The notes under the pieces: model-generated
Told to the model about the DNA's origin: nothing
Seen by the model: the letters and a program-made list of their open reading frames with translations, nothing else
Databases searched by the model: none
Assembly: GCA_003567475.1 (NCBI GenBank)
Contig: PWZL01000045.1
Location: forward strand, 1 to 53,238
DNA length: 53,238 nt
Reading direction: 5' to 3'
Origin: Gammaproteobacteria bacterium
GTDB lineage: Bacteria > Pseudomonadota > Gammaproteobacteria > Steroidobacterales > PWYM01
Program-made: the position numbers and the translations under genes
In this document: positions 9,244-19,556 of the stretch, piece by piece
Layout of the letters: each line of letters opens with the position of its first letter
Position numbering within the stretch: the first letter of the stretch is position 1

Positions 9244-11340
9244 CTAGCGCGACTCCAGGACAACGACACTGCGTGAGGCCAGCCGATAACTCAGCGTCTC
9301 GACCGTGGGTTGCGCGCGCGGCGGCAGGATGTCGTGCGGTGCGGCGAGACTGGTGTCGAGGGCGCGCTGCCAGCGCTGGCGTGGGGCTACCGGCAGCTGG
9401 ACATCGATGTCCTGATCTGCCGTATTCACCAGCACCGCAAGCACCGGCTCAGTGTCACTTCGGGCCCCCAGCAGCCATCCCAGGCATTTGGCTCCCGCAT
9501 CGTCCCAGTCCGGCGGTGCCCCGTCGGCGCCGAACCAGGTGATGTCGGGCAGCCCATCCATGGCGGTGCCGGGGTCGCCCGTGAGAAAGCGTCGCCGCCG
9601 AAGGGTCGGATGACGCCGCCGCAAGGCGATCATCTCGCGGGTGAATCTGAGCAGGTCCGCGTTGTCCTCGGTGAGCGACCAGTCGATCCAGCCGAGCGGA
9701 TTGTCCTGGCACCAGGCATTGTTGTTGCCCCGCTGGCCGCGCGCGAACTCGTCGCCGGCCAGCAGCATGGGGACGCCTTGGCTGAGCAGCAGCAGGGCGA
9801 TGGCGTTGCGCTGTTGGCGCCGACGCAGCGACTGGATGGCCGGATCGTCGCTAGGCCCCTCGACACCGCAGTTCCAGCTGAAATCATGATCGCCGCCGTC
9901 GCGGTTGTCCTCGCCGTTGGCCTCGTTGTGCTTGCGGTCGTAGCTGACCAGGTCGGCCAGCGTGAAGCCGTCGTGGCAGGTGATGAAATTGATGCTGTTT
10001 ACCGGCAGTCGTCCGGCCGCCTGGTAGAGATCGGCACTGCCCGCCAGGCGCATCGCCAGCTCGCCGCGCAGCCCCGTCTCGCCGCGCAGCCACCGGCGCA
10101 GCGTGTCGCGGTAGCGACCGTTCCACTCGGCCCAGCGATAGCCGGGAAAATCGCCGACCTGGTAGAGACCTGCAGCATCCCAGGCTTCGCAGATCAGCCG
10201 GGTGTGCGCGAGCGCCTCCGAGAACTCGATGTTCCACAGCAGCGGCGCATGGACCATCGGCTCGCCGTCCTCGCCGCGGGCCATGGCGCTGGCCAGATCG
10301 AAACGGAAGCCATCCACGTGCATCTCGCGCACCCAGTACTCCAGGCACTGCAGCAGCAGCCGTGAGACGGCCGGGTGGTTGCAGTTCAAGGTGTTGCCGC
10401 AGCCCGAATAGTCGCGATAGCGACGCAGATCGGTCGGGTCGAGGTGATAGAAGAATTCGTTGCCCAGCCCGCGGAAGCTGATGGTCGGGCCGTCTGCGCC
10501 GCCCTCGGCCGTATGGTTGAACACCACATCGAGGATGACGCCGATGCCGGCGCGATGCAGCGCCTTGACCATGTCGCGAAATTCGCGGCGAATATCGCCA
10601 TCTGCCCCGTAGCCGGGGTGCAGGGCGTAGAACCCGCAGGGGCTGTAGCCCCAGAAGTTGCCGAGACCGCGTGCGGCCACACCCTGGGGGACATCCTGCT
10701 CGTCGAAAGCCATGACCGGCATCAGCTCGACGTCGGTGATACCCAGTGACTGCAGATAGGGGATCTTCTCGACAATGCCACGGAAACTTCCCGGGTGCTC
10801 AACGCCGGCACTTACATGGCGCGTGAAGCCGCCGACATGCAATTCATATATGACGCAGTCTTCGAGCGGCCGATTCACCGGCCGGTCGCCTTCCCAGTCA
10901 TAGTCATCCGCGGCGACCACCTGAGCGCGCATCGAGGTGCTGCCGCGCGCCGGCCCCAGCGCCCGCTGACGATCCCAGCGCCGCATGGAGACCACGCGGG
11001 CCCGCGGGTCCAGCAGCTCGACCTCGGGGTCGAAGCGCATGCCGGTGGTGGCGGTGTCGCCGGGACCATCGACCTGCCAGCTGTACCAGAGGCCGGGTGA
11101 GGCGCCCTCGACGAAGACATGCCAGAAGAAAAACGTGCGGTGGTGAACCGGGTCGAGCGCAATCCGCGCGACCGGCGCCTCGTCGGTCTCGCGGTCATAG
11201 AGCAACAGCGTCACCGCGGTGGCATGACGGCTGAACACCGAGAAGTTCACGCCGCCCTCGCGCGGCGTCGCCCCCGGCGGTACGCCCTCGCCGTCGTGTA
11301 CCGTGAACCGGCCCACCGCCGCCGGGGGTCGGTCGATCAC
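9244..11340 (-). CDS. glgX: Glycogen debranching enzyme (GlgX/isoamylase type, GH13_11)
   Basis: GlgX hydrolyses alpha-1,6 branches of phosphorylase-limited glycogen. The 698-aa product has an N-terminal CBM48 region (GATPREGGVNFSVFSRHA) and a GH13 barrel with nucleophile Asp in VDGFRFDLASAM, Glu in LICEAWDAAG and Asp in FITCHDGFTLADL. The GTG at 11340 is chosen because it lies 5 nt after the glgP stop (11346-11348) and directly before the conserved N-terminus. The frame stays open 38 codons further into glgP, with low-complexity Arg/Ala sequence that does not look like this family. There is no clear Shine-Dalgarno site, so translation is probably coupled to glgP. The start is the only uncertain point. 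Confidence 0.93.
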   Translation of the reverse strand: MIDRPPAAVGRFTVHDGEGVPPGATPREGGVNFSVFSRHATAVTLLLYDRETDEAPVARIALDPVHHRTFFFWHVFVEGASPGLWYSWQVDGPGDTATTGMRFDPEVELLDPRARVVSMRRWDRQRALGPARGSTSMRAQVVAADDYDWEGDRPVNRPLEDCVIYELHVGGFTRHVSAGVEHPGSFRGIVEKIPYLQSLGITDVELMPVMAFDEQDVPQGVAARGLGNFWGYSPCGFYALHPGYGADGDIRREFRDMVKALHRAGIGVILDVVFNHTAEGGADGPTISFRGLGNEFFYHLDPTDLRRYRDYSGCGNTLNCNHPAVSRLLLQCLEYWVREMHVDGFRFDLASAMARGEDGEPMVHAPLLWNIEFSEALAHTRLICEAWDAAGLYQVGDFPGYRWAEWNGRYRDTLRRWLRGETGLRGELAMRLAGSADLYQAAGRLPVNSINFITCHDGFTLADLVSYDRKHNEANGEDNRDGGDHDFSWNCGVEGPSDDPAIQSLRRRQQRNAIALLLLSQGVPMLLAGDEFARGQRGNNNAWCQDNPLGWIDWSLTEDNADLLRFTREMIALRRRHPTLRRRRFLTGDPGTAMDGLPDITWFGADGAPPDWDDAGAKCLGWLLGARSDTEPVLAVLVNTADQDIDVQLPVAPRQRWQRALDTSLAAPHDILPPRAQPTVETLSYRLASRSVVVLESR

Positions 11341-11345
11341 GATGC

Positions 11346-13982
11346 TCAGCCGGGAACGTCGCCGAGCCGGCGCGACAGCCCGAGCTCGTGCGGGTGGGCC
11401 AGCGCCGGGTGCGTTGGCCGGGCGCGAATCTCCAGGCTCATGCGCCCGCACCAAGGCAGTTCCGCCGCGAGGCGGTACCGCTGCTCGCCGTTCTCCGGTG
11501 CCCCGACGGGGGCCAGTGGCGCGATATGGTGGGTCTCGCCGTCGAGATACATCAGGCCTTCAACCGGGCGGCCATTCTCGGCATGGCCGCCGATCGGTAC
11601 CGTGACCTCGGAGCCCAGCCCGCGCTGCATCACGCATTCCACGCAGACGTCTTCCGGCGCAAGCCCGTTCAGCACGACGCTGACTTCCATGCCGAGCTGG
11701 CCCTCGCACTCGATCATCGCCGGCGGGCACTCGATGAGCCGCAGGCTGAGGCCAGACCAGGCGGCCCGCACGCGCGACTTCCATGCCGCGAGCGTCTTCG
11801 CTGCCGCGTGGTCATCGCGTGCCATCGCGCGGCCACGCTTGCCCGCGGGCGCATAGAAATGCCGCAGGTAATCGCCGAGGAATCGCTGGCTGTTGAAGGA
11901 TGGCAGGATACTCGCCATCGAGCACTTGCTGCGTTCGACCCAGCCGGGCGAGAACCCGAGGCGCTCGTCACGCGCGTAATACTGCGGAATCACCTCATCC
12001 TGCAGCAGCTCGTAGAGCGTCTGCGCGTCCTGGTGATCGCGCTCGTGGTCCGAGGCGGCGTGTGTGGTCGGCGGGATCGCCCAGCCATTGCTGCCGTCAT
12101 AGCCCTCGGCCCACCAGCCATCCAGCACGCTGAGATTGATCGTGCCGTTGATCGCCGCCTTCATCCCGGAGGTACCGCTCGCCTCCAGCGGATAGACGGG
12201 GTTGTTCAGCCACACGTCGACGCCCGAGGTCAGCAGTCCGCCAAGCTCCATGTTGTAGCCCTCGACCAGCAGGACCTTGTCGAGGAACTCCGGCATGTTC
12301 GCCACGCGGTGGACTTCCTGCATCAGCCGCTGCCCGGGCTCGTCGGCCGGGTGCGCCTTGCCGGCGAACACGAAGACCACCGGCCGGCGCTCGTCACTGA
12401 CGATGGCCCGCAGCCAGTCGAGATCGGTGAACAGCAGCGTGGCCCGCTTGTAGGCGGCGAACCGGCGGGCGAAGCCGACCAGCAGCACGTCGGGGGCGTC
12501 GGGATCGATGTTGCGGAGCATGCGCTTGATATGCGCGCCACTGTAGCGGTTGTGCAGGTACTGCGCCTCGAGACGTTCACGCAGCACGCGTAGCGTGTCG
12601 CTCTTGATCTGCTGCTTGACGTACCAGAACCGCCCGGCGGGGATCGCCATGATCGAGTCGCTGATGTCGCGGTCCATGAGCTGGTAGGCCCAGGAGGGGC
12701 CGAGGTGCTCGGAGAGCAAGCCCGTCCATTCGCTGCGCAGGAACGTGGGGACATGCACGCCGTTGGTCACAAAGCCTACCGGGTTCTCGGCTGGCGGCAC
12801 CTCGGGCCAGGCCTCGGCAAGAATATCCGAGGAGACCTTGCCATGCAGGCGACTGACCCCATTCACGCCCCGGGCCAGCGCGGCGGCCAGACGGGTCATG
12901 TTGAAGCGCGGATGCTCGCCCGCGGCATTGCCCAGCGCGAGCACCTGCGTCTCGTCGACCCCCAGGTCGTCGATCAGCTGGCGCAGGTGATCGGTGACAA
13001 GGCCGGCATCGAAGACGTCATGTCCAGCCGAGACCGGCGTGTGCGTGGTGAATACCGCCGAGGCGGCAACCGCCTCGATCGCTGCGTTGAAGTCCAGCCC
13101 TTCGGCGACCCGTTCGCGCATGCGCTCGAGCAGCAGGAAAGCGGCGTGGCCCTCGTTGATATGCCAGATCGTCGGGGCCATCCCCAGGGCGCGCAAGGCG
13201 CGGACACCGCCGATCCCCAGCACGATCTCCTGGCGGATACGCGTGGTGTGATCGCCGCCGTAAAGCACGCGGGTGATGGCGCGGTCCTGTTCCTCGTTGG
13301 CCTCGATGTCGGTGTCGAGCAGGATGACCTGGACCCGGCCGACCTGAGCCTTCCACAGCTTGACCTGTACCGTGCGGTGCTGCATCGGACAGGGCACCAC
13401 GATGTCATGGCCGGTGGCGTCCGTCACCGGAAAGACCGGGATCTCGTGCGAGAGCACGGTGCGGTACTCGGCGATCTGCTGCCCGTGGCCGTCGATGCGC
13501 TGGTTGAAATAGCCCTGGCGATACAGGAGGCCTACGGCAATGAAAGGCAGGGCCAGATCGCTCGCGGTCTTGCAGTGGTCGCCGGCAAGAATGCCGAGGC
13601 CGCCGGAGTAGATCGGGACGCTGTCGTGGAAACCGAACTCGGCGCAGAAGTAGGCGATGAGATCGTCGTCGGCCAGCGGTGACCTCGATTGGCCGTTGGG
13701 ACCGGCCTCGTGGTAGGCGTCGAATTCCGCCAGCACGCTGCGATAGGCGGAGAGAAACGTCCGGTCTTCGGCGGCGCGGGTGAGGACCGACTGATCGACA
13801 TGACGCAGAAACAGTCGCGGATTGCGCCCGACCCGCCACCACAGCGCGCGGTCGAGCAGCAGGAACAGCTGGCGCGTGGGGCGGTGCCAGCTGAACCACA
13901 GGTTATCGGCCAGATCGGCCAGCCGGCTGATGTTCTCCGGCAGCGTGGGGACGACGTCGAGATGAAAACGATGGCCTGCCAT
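11346..13982 (-). CDS. glgP: Alpha-glucan phosphorylase, long form with DUF3417 domain
   Basis: This enzyme releases glucose-1-P from glycogen by phosphorolysis using pyridoxal phosphate. The 878-aa product belongs to the distant GT35 branch (TIGR02094 type). It has an N-terminal DUF3417-like domain (about residues 1-110, with NLWFSWHRPTRQLF), then IYSGGLGILAGDHCK, and the PLP site EASGTSGMKAAING with Lys at about residue 608. The start at 13982 follows the family N-terminus (MAGHRFHLDVVP); a GTG at 14015 would add 11 residues. A GGAG lies about 10 nt upstream of the chosen ATG. It is followed by glgX as an operon and is divergent from the phosphoketolase gene. A second, shorter phosphorylase lies at 17790-19556. 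Confidence 0.95.
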   Translation of the reverse strand: MAGHRFHLDVVPTLPENISRLADLADNLWFSWHRPTRQLFLLLDRALWWRVGRNPRLFLRHVDQSVLTRAAEDRTFLSAYRSVLAEFDAYHEAGPNGQSRSPLADDDLIAYFCAEFGFHDSVPIYSGGLGILAGDHCKTASDLALPFIAVGLLYRQGYFNQRIDGHGQQIAEYRTVLSHEIPVFPVTDATGHDIVVPCPMQHRTVQVKLWKAQVGRVQVILLDTDIEANEEQDRAITRVLYGGDHTTRIRQEIVLGIGGVRALRALGMAPTIWHINEGHAAFLLLERMRERVAEGLDFNAAIEAVAASAVFTTHTPVSAGHDVFDAGLVTDHLRQLIDDLGVDETQVLALGNAAGEHPRFNMTRLAAALARGVNGVSRLHGKVSSDILAEAWPEVPPAENPVGFVTNGVHVPTFLRSEWTGLLSEHLGPSWAYQLMDRDISDSIMAIPAGRFWYVKQQIKSDTLRVLRERLEAQYLHNRYSGAHIKRMLRNIDPDAPDVLLVGFARRFAAYKRATLLFTDLDWLRAIVSDERRPVVFVFAGKAHPADEPGQRLMQEVHRVANMPEFLDKVLLVEGYNMELGGLLTSGVDVWLNNPVYPLEASGTSGMKAAINGTINLSVLDGWWAEGYDGSNGWAIPPTTHAASDHERDHQDAQTLYELLQDEVIPQYYARDERLGFSPGWVERSKCSMASILPSFNSQRFLGDYLRHFYAPAGKRGRAMARDDHAAAKTLAAWKSRVRAAWSGLSLRLIECPPAMIECEGQLGMEVSVVLNGLAPEDVCVECVMQRGLGSEVTVPIGGHAENGRPVEGLMYLDGETHHIAPLAPVGAPENGEQRYRLAAELPWCGRMSLEIRARPTHPALAHPHELGLSRRLGDVPG

Positions 13983-14218
13983 GGCGCAGAAGCTCCGGGA
14001 CAACAACGCCGGCACACGCCGGCCCGCCTATTCTGGGACTCCCCCGGGGGCCTGCCAAGGGGCCAGGCGCCAGGACCTGGTTAATCACGCGGGGTGCATC
14101 GCGGTATTCCCCGATGATGGCGCCGTCGGTGCCGGCGTTACGCTGAGCGCAAATGTCGGCGCTGCACGCGCTGTCACCAGACGGTCATGCACGGGCGGCA
14201 AGCTCGTAAGGAATGAAC
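13983..14218. other. Divergent intergenic region between glgP and phosphoketolase gene
   Basis: This 236-bp region must carry promoters for both directions. I see a 10-bp palindrome (CCCCCGGGGG, near 14040) and G/C-rich imperfect repeats just after it, but no convincing -35/-10 pair or operator. Confidence 0.4.
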
Positions 14219-16627
14219 ATGCACGAACTTGGCGATGGATCGGCGGCGATGGGGCCGCTTTCGGCGGAGGAGCTGGCCGCGCTGCACGATTACTGGTGCG
14301 CGGCGAACTACCTTTCGGTGGGCCAGATCTACCTGCTCGCCAACCCGCTGTTGCGCGAGCCGCTGGTCCCGGAGCACATCAAGGTGCGGCTGCTCGGCCA
14401 CTGGGGCACGACCCCGGGGCTGAACCTGCTCTACGCGCATATGAATCGGGCGATCCGCCAGCGCGATCTCGATGCGATTTTCATCACCGGCCCTGGTCAC
14501 GGCGGCCCCGCGCTGGTGGCCAACACCTGGTTGGAAGGCAGTTTCAGCGACTTCTACCCTGATATTCCGCGCGACGGCGAGGGGATGCAGCGGCTGTTCC
14601 GGCAGTTCTCCTTCCCGGGCGGGCTGCCCAGCCATGTCGCCCCGGAGGTGCCCGGCTCGATTCACGAGGGCGGTGAACTCGGCTATGCCCTCTCGCACGC
14701 CTATGGTGCGGTGTTCGACAATCCCGAGCTCGTGGCGCTGTGCGTGATTGGCGACGGCGAGGCCGAGACCGGGCCGCTGGCCACGGCCTGGCACTCCAAC
14801 AAATTCCTGAACCCGGCCACCGACGGCGCCGTGCTGCCGGTGCTGCACCTCAACGGCTGGAAGATCGCCAACCCGACCGTGCTCGCGCGCATCCCGCGCG
14901 ATGAACTCGCCGCGCTGATGACCGGCTACGGTCATCGCATGATCGTGGTGGAAGGCGATGACCCGATGAGTGTGCATCAGCAGATGGCCGCCGCCCTCGA
15001 CGAGGCGCTCGACGATATCGCGGCCATCCAGCGCGCTGCCCGCGCGGACGGGGTGCGCAGCAGGCCCCGCTGGCCGATGATCGTCCTGAAGACGCCCAAG
15101 GGCTGGACTGGGCCGGCCGAAGTGGATGGCAAGCAGATCGAGGGGTCGTGGCGGTCGCACCAGGTGCCTTTCGGGGATGCCGCGAGCAGTGATGCCCACC
15201 GCGGGGTGCTCGAGCGCTGGCTCAAGAGCTATCGCCCGGAAGAGCTGTTCGACGAGCGCGGGGCGCCGCGGGCGCGGCTGCTGGCGCAGGTGCCCGAGGG
15301 GCTCAGGCGCATGGGTGCCAATCCGCACGCCAACGGCGGGCTGCTATTGCGTGACCTGGTGCTGCCGGATTTTCGGGACTATGCCCTGGAGGTCGAGCAT
15401 CCCGGGCGCGATATGGCAGAGACCACGCGGGTGATGGGGCGCTTGCTGCGCGACGTGATGCTGAAAAACGCCGCCCAGCGTAATTTTCGACTGTTCGGCC
15501 CCGACGAGACGGAGTCCAATCGCCTGGGTGCGGTGTTCGAGGCCACCGACCGCACCTGGATGGCCGAGCTTCAGGATGGCGATCAGCAACTCTCTCCCGA
15601 AGGCCGCGTGATGGAGATTCTCTCGGAGCACACCTGCCAGGGCTGGCTGGAGGGTTATCTCCTGACGGGTCGGCATGGGCTGTTCTCCTGCTACGAGGCA
15701 TTCATCCACATTGTCGACTCGATGTTCAATCAGCATGCCAAGTGGCTGAAGGTGGCGGCGCATGAGGTGCCGTGGCGCCGCCCCGTCGCCTCGCTCAACT
15801 ATCTGCTGACCTCGCATGTCTGGCGCCAGGACCATAACGGTTTCAGCCATCAGGATCCGGGCTTCATCGATCATGTCGTCAACAAGAAAGCCGACATCAT
15901 CCGTGTCTACCTGCCGCCGGATGCCAACTGCCTGCTGTATGTCACCGACAAGGTGCTGCGCAGCCGGGATTTCATCAATGTCATCGTTGCCGGCAAGCAG
16001 CTGCAGCCGCAGTGGCTGGACATGGACTCGGCCATCCGTCACTGCACCGCGGGCATCGGCATCTGGGAGTGGGCCAGCAACGATCGTGGCAGTGAACCCG
16101 ACGTGGTGATGGCCTGTGCCGGCGACGTGCCTACGCTGGAGACGTTGGCCGCGGTCGATCTGCTGCGCCAGCACGTCCCGGAGCTTAAAGTGCGCGTGGT
16201 CAACGTGGTTGATCTCATGACGCTGCAACCCCGCGAGGAACACCCACACGGCCTCTCCGACCGCGACTTCGATGCGCTGTTCACCACGGACAAGCCGATC
16301 ATCTTCGCTTATCACGGCTACCCGTGGCTGATTCATCGGCTGACCTACCGGCGCACCAACCATCGCAATCTGCACGTGCGCGGCTACAAGGAGGAGGGCA
16401 CGACCACCACGCCGTTCGACATGGCGGTGTTGAACGATCTCGATCGCTTCCATCTGGTGGGGGATGTGATCGACCGGGTCCCCAAGCTCGGGTATCTTGC
16501 CGCCTATGCGAAGCAGGTGATCCGCGACAAGCTGATCGACCATCACCACTACATCCGCAAGTACGGCCAGGATATGCCGGAGATTCGCAACTGGCGCTGG
16601 CCGCATGGGAGCGATGATGCATCCTAG
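14219..16627 (+). CDS. xfp: Xylulose-5-P/fructose-6-P phosphoketolase
   Basis: Phosphoketolase is a cytosolic thiamine-diphosphate enzyme. It splits xylulose-5-P or fructose-6-P with phosphate to give acetyl phosphate plus glyceraldehyde-3-P or erythrose-4-P. The 802-aa product matches the usual length of about 800 aa. It shows the family stretches [16 protein letters not shown] and the TPP-binding [17 protein letters not shown], with [10 protein letters not shown] after it. The second of two ATGs (14219) is preferred because AAGGA at 14208-14212 is 6 nt from it but touches the first (14213). It overlaps the transaldolase gene by 11 nt. With ackA 3 kb away it forms a bypass that yields acetate and ATP without decarboxylation. 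Confidence 0.96.
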   Translation: MHELGDGSAAMGPLSAEELAALHDYWCAANYLSVGQIYLLANPLLREPLVPEHIKVRLLGHWGTTPGLNLLYAHMNRAIRQRDLDAIFITGPGHGGPALVANTWLEGSFSDFYPDIPRDGEGMQRLFRQFSFPGGLPSHVAPEVPGSIHEGGELGYALSHAYGAVFDNPELVALCVIGDGEAETGPLATAWHSNKFLNPATDGAVLPVLHLNGWKIANPTVLARIPRDELAALMTGYGHRMIVVEGDDPMSVHQQMAAALDEALDDIAAIQRAARADGVRSRPRWPMIVLKTPKGWTGPAEVDGKQIEGSWRSHQVPFGDAASSDAHRGVLERWLKSYRPEELFDERGAPRARLLAQVPEGLRRMGANPHANGGLLLRDLVLPDFRDYALEVEHPGRDMAETTRVMGRLLRDVMLKNAAQRNFRLFGPDETESNRLGAVFEATDRTWMAELQDGDQQLSPEGRVMEILSEHTCQGWLEGYLLTGRHGLFSCYEAFIHIVDSMFNQHAKWLKVAAHEVPWRRPVASLNYLLTSHVWRQDHNGFSHQDPGFIDHVVNKKADIIRVYLPPDANCLLYVTDKVLRSRDFINVIVAGKQLQPQWLDMDSAIRHCTAGIGIWEWASNDRGSEPDVVMACAGDVPTLETLAAVDLLRQHVPELKVRVVNVVDLMTLQPREEHPHGLSDRDFDALFTTDKPIIFAYHGYPWLIHRLTYRRTNHRNLHVRGYKEEGTTTTPFDMAVLNDLDRFHLVGDVIDRVPKLGYLAAYAKQVIRDKLIDHHHYIRKYGQDMPEIRNWRWPHGSDDAS

Positions 16628-17717
16628 GCTCTCCGCGCTCGCAGCCCAGGGGCAGGCGATCTGGCTCGACTCTATCGATCGCAACCTGCTCGAGAGCGGT
16701 GGTCTCGCCGCGCTGATCGAGCAGGGGGTGACTGGGGTCACGACCAACCCGACCATCTTCCACAAGGCGATCACCGCCGGCGCGGAGTATGACTCGAGCA
16801 TCCGGGCGTGGCTGGCAGCACATCCTGACGGTGAAACCCATGCGCTGCTCGATGCGCTGATGGTCGAGGATGTTGGCAGCGCCGCCGACCTGCTGCGGGA
16901 CGTCTACGAGCGCAGCGGTGGCGACGACGGCTATGTGAGTCTCGAGGTCTCGCCGCTGCTGGCCCACGACACGGACGCGACCATCGCCGCGGCCCGCCGG
17001 CTGTTCGATGCGGTCGATCGGCCTAACGTGATGATCAAAATTCCGGCGACAGCTGCCGGACTGCCGGCGATCGAGGCCGCCCTGGCCGACGGCATCAACG
17101 TCAACGTGACCCTGCTGTTTGCCGTGTCCCGTTACCTGGAGGTGCTGCACGCCTGGCGCGAGGGGGTCACTCGACTGGCCGCCCCGGGGAGTGTGGCCTC
17201 GGTGGCCTCGTTCTTCGTCAGTCGCATCGACACACTGGTAGACCGTGCGCTCGAGGAGCTCGGGAGCGAGGATGCACTGGCCCTGCGCGGGCAGGTGGCC
17301 ATCGCCAATGCCCGGCGCGCGTGGGCTGAGTTCAGTGCATTCATGGCGAGTCCGGAGGTCACTGCCCTGCGCGGTCGCGGCACCCGTGTGCAGCGTCTGC
17401 TCTGGGGCAGCACCGGCACGAAAAATGAGGCCTATCCAGACGTCCTCTACGTCGATGAGCTGATCGGCCGCGACACCGTCAACACACTGCCACCGGCCAC
17501 TCTCGAGGCTTTTCTCCACCATGGCACGGTGGCCGATACCCTTGGCGGGCGTGCCGAGGCGGCCGACGAGAGCCTCAGACGGGTCGAGCGCATGGGGATC
17601 TCGATGGCTGCAGTCACGGCGCAGCTCGAGCGCGAGGGCGTCGAGGCCTTCGCCGAGGCCTACCGTAAGCTGCTCGCCGCCCTGGACGCTCGTCGCGAGC
17701 GGCTGCACGCAGGCTGA
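16617..17717 (+). CDS. tal: Transaldolase
   Basis: Transaldolase moves a dihydroxyacetone unit between sedoheptulose-7-P/glyceraldehyde-3-P and erythrose-4-P/fructose-6-P. The 366-aa product is the longer transaldolase type also found in actinobacteria and cyanobacteria, not the 317-aa TalB type. The Schiff-base Lys is in [10 protein letters not shown], with [12 protein letters not shown] near the N-terminus and [13 protein letters not shown] near the C-terminus. Three ATGs are close together; 16617 is chosen because GGGAG at 16607-16611 is 5 nt upstream. It overlaps the phosphoketolase gene by 11 nt. The product can re-use the erythrose-4-P made by phosphoketolase, which explains the pairing. 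Confidence 0.95.
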   Translation: MHPRLSALAAQGQAIWLDSIDRNLLESGGLAALIEQGVTGVTTNPTIFHKAITAGAEYDSSIRAWLAAHPDGETHALLDALMVEDVGSAADLLRDVYERSGGDDGYVSLEVSPLLAHDTDATIAAARRLFDAVDRPNVMIKIPATAAGLPAIEAALADGINVNVTLLFAVSRYLEVLHAWREGVTRLAAPGSVASVASFFVSRIDTLVDRALEELGSEDALALRGQVAIANARRAWAEFSAFMASPEVTALRGRGTRVQRLLWGSTGTKNEAYPDVLYVDELIGRDTVNTLPPATLEAFLHHGTVADTLGGRAEAADESLRRVERMGISMAAVTAQLEREGVEAFAEAYRKLLAALDARRERLHAG

Positions 17718-17789
17718 TCTACGCAGATCTGGCAGACGCGGCCGCAGCGAGAGACACAACGGTCAGGCACGGGCACGAGGGTAGACGGC

Positions 17790-19556
17790 ATGCAGACGAC
17801 GGCAGAGATCGCTTATTTCTCGATGGAGGTCGCGCTGGATGCCCGCATGCCGACCTACAGCGGCGGGCTCGGCGTGCTGGCTGGCGACACCCTGCGTACG
17901 GCCGCAGATCTCGGGGTCCCGATGGTGGCTGTGTGCCTGCTGCACCGGCGGGGCTATTTCCGTCAGACCCTCGGTCCTGACGGCGAACAGCACGAGGCGC
18001 CCGAGGACTGGCCGGTCGAGCAGCTGCTCGAGCCGCTGCCCGGGCAGGTGACGGTCGCAGTCGCGGGACGGGACGTGCGCCTGCGCGGCTGGCGGTACGA
18101 TGTGCGCGGCTGTCGTGGCCATGTCGTACCGGTGATCTTTCTGGACAGCCGCCTCGAGGACAACGACGAGGCGGCCCGCACGCTGACCGATCAACTCTAC
18201 GGCGGCGACGCCCGCTACCGGCTGTCGCAGGAAATCCTGCTCGGGGTCGGCGGCGTGCGGATGCTGCGGCTGCTCGGCTTCGGCGGCATCCGGCGTTTCC
18301 ACATGAACGAGGGGCATGCGGCGCTGCTCACGCTGGAGCTGCTCGAGGAACAGCATCGCGGCAATGGGCACAACGGGGTCGGGGAGCAAGAGATCGAGAA
18401 GGTCCGCGAGCAGTGCGTATTCACTACCCATACGCCTGTTCCCGCAGGCCACGATCAGTTTCCCCTCGAGCTCGCTGCAGAACTGCTCGGCCGCGGTCGG
18501 GCGCCGAAGCTGCGCGACGTGTTTGCCATTGATGTCTACCGCCAGGTGCTGCGCAGCGACCAGCGCTTTGCCCCGCCTCGCGATGCGCTTGACCATGATC
18601 TCATGCTCAACATGACCTATGTTGCGCTCAATCTGAGCCGACATGTGAACGGAGTCGCGCACAGTCACGGCGAGATCTCCCGGCTGATGTTCGCCGAATA
18701 TTCGGTCGACGCCATCACCAACGGCGTGCATGCCGCCACCTGGATCGCACCGCCGATGGCCGCCGTGCTCGATCGCCACGTCCCCGGTTGGCAGGCCGAC
18801 AACTACAGCCTGCGCTACGCCCTTGCCATCCCGTTGGCCGAGATCGCCGAAGCCCACGCCGTCGCCAAGCGCGAGCTGCTCGAGCACGTGCTGGCGACCA
18901 CCGGCCGGCGTCTTGAGCCCACGCGCTTCACGCTTGGGTTTGCGCGCCGGGCCACCGCCTACAAGCGCCCGGACCTGCTGTTCGCCGACCTCGAGCGTCT
19001 ACGCGCCATCGCCCGATGTCACGGGGGCCTGCAGGTGCTCTACGCCGGCAAGGCGCATCCGGCCGATGCAGGCGGCAAGGCACTCATTCGTGACGTCTAC
19101 GCCGCCGCCCGGACGCTGCGCGACGATGGCATAGACGTCGTCTGGCTGCCGGACTACGACACCGCGCTCGCCGCGAAACTGGTCAGCGGCGTGGACGTCT
19201 GGCTGAACACGCCGTTGCCGCCCAACGAGGCTTCGGGTACCAGCGGCATGAAAGCGGCCATGAACGGTGTCCCCAGCCTGAGCACGCTCGATGGCTGGTG
19301 GATCGAAGGCCATCTTGAAGGCCTCACCGGCTGGGCCATCGGTGCCGCGAGCCCTGGCGATGGGGATGATGCCGAGGCCATCCGGGCGCGGGACGCCGCG
19401 AGTCTGTACGACAAGCTCGAGCATGCCGTGTTGCCCTGTTTCCTCGACCCGGGCGATGCGTTCCTGGAAGTCAGGCGGCATGCCATCGCGCTGAACGGTG
19501 CGTTTTTCAACTCGCAGCGGATGCTGCAGCAGTACCTGCAGCGCGCCTATGCCTGA
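17790..19556 (+). CDS. Alpha-glucan phosphorylase, short form
   Basis: A second GT35 phosphorylase, 588 aa. It lacks the DUF3417 domain and the C-terminal extension of the 878-aa paralogue at 11346-13982. It starts directly at the catalytic core (AYFSMEVALDARMPTYSGGL), then has FHMNEGHAALLTLELLEE and the PLP site EASGTSGMKAAMNGV with Lys488. GAGGG about 9 nt upstream supports the ATG at 17790. It follows tal by 72 bp and may be co-transcribed with xfp-tal, tying glucose-1-P release to the phosphoketolase branch. Family assignment is firm. Whether it prefers glycogen, maltodextrin or another glucan cannot be told. Confidence 0.93.
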   Translation: MQTTAEIAYFSMEVALDARMPTYSGGLGVLAGDTLRTAADLGVPMVAVCLLHRRGYFRQTLGPDGEQHEAPEDWPVEQLLEPLPGQVTVAVAGRDVRLRGWRYDVRGCRGHVVPVIFLDSRLEDNDEAARTLTDQLYGGDARYRLSQEILLGVGGVRMLRLLGFGGIRRFHMNEGHAALLTLELLEEQHRGNGHNGVGEQEIEKVREQCVFTTHTPVPAGHDQFPLELAAELLGRGRAPKLRDVFAIDVYRQVLRSDQRFAPPRDALDHDLMLNMTYVALNLSRHVNGVAHSHGEISRLMFAEYSVDAITNGVHAATWIAPPMAAVLDRHVPGWQADNYSLRYALAIPLAEIAEAHAVAKRELLEHVLATTGRRLEPTRFTLGFARRATAYKRPDLLFADLERLRAIARCHGGLQVLYAGKAHPADAGGKALIRDVYAAARTLRDDGIDVVWLPDYDTALAAKLVSGVDVWLNTPLPPNEASGTSGMKAAMNGVPSLSTLDGWWIEGHLEGLTGWAIGAASPGDGDDAEAIRARDAASLYDKLEHAVLPCFLDPGDAFLEVRRHAIALNGAFFNSQRMLQQYLQRAYA

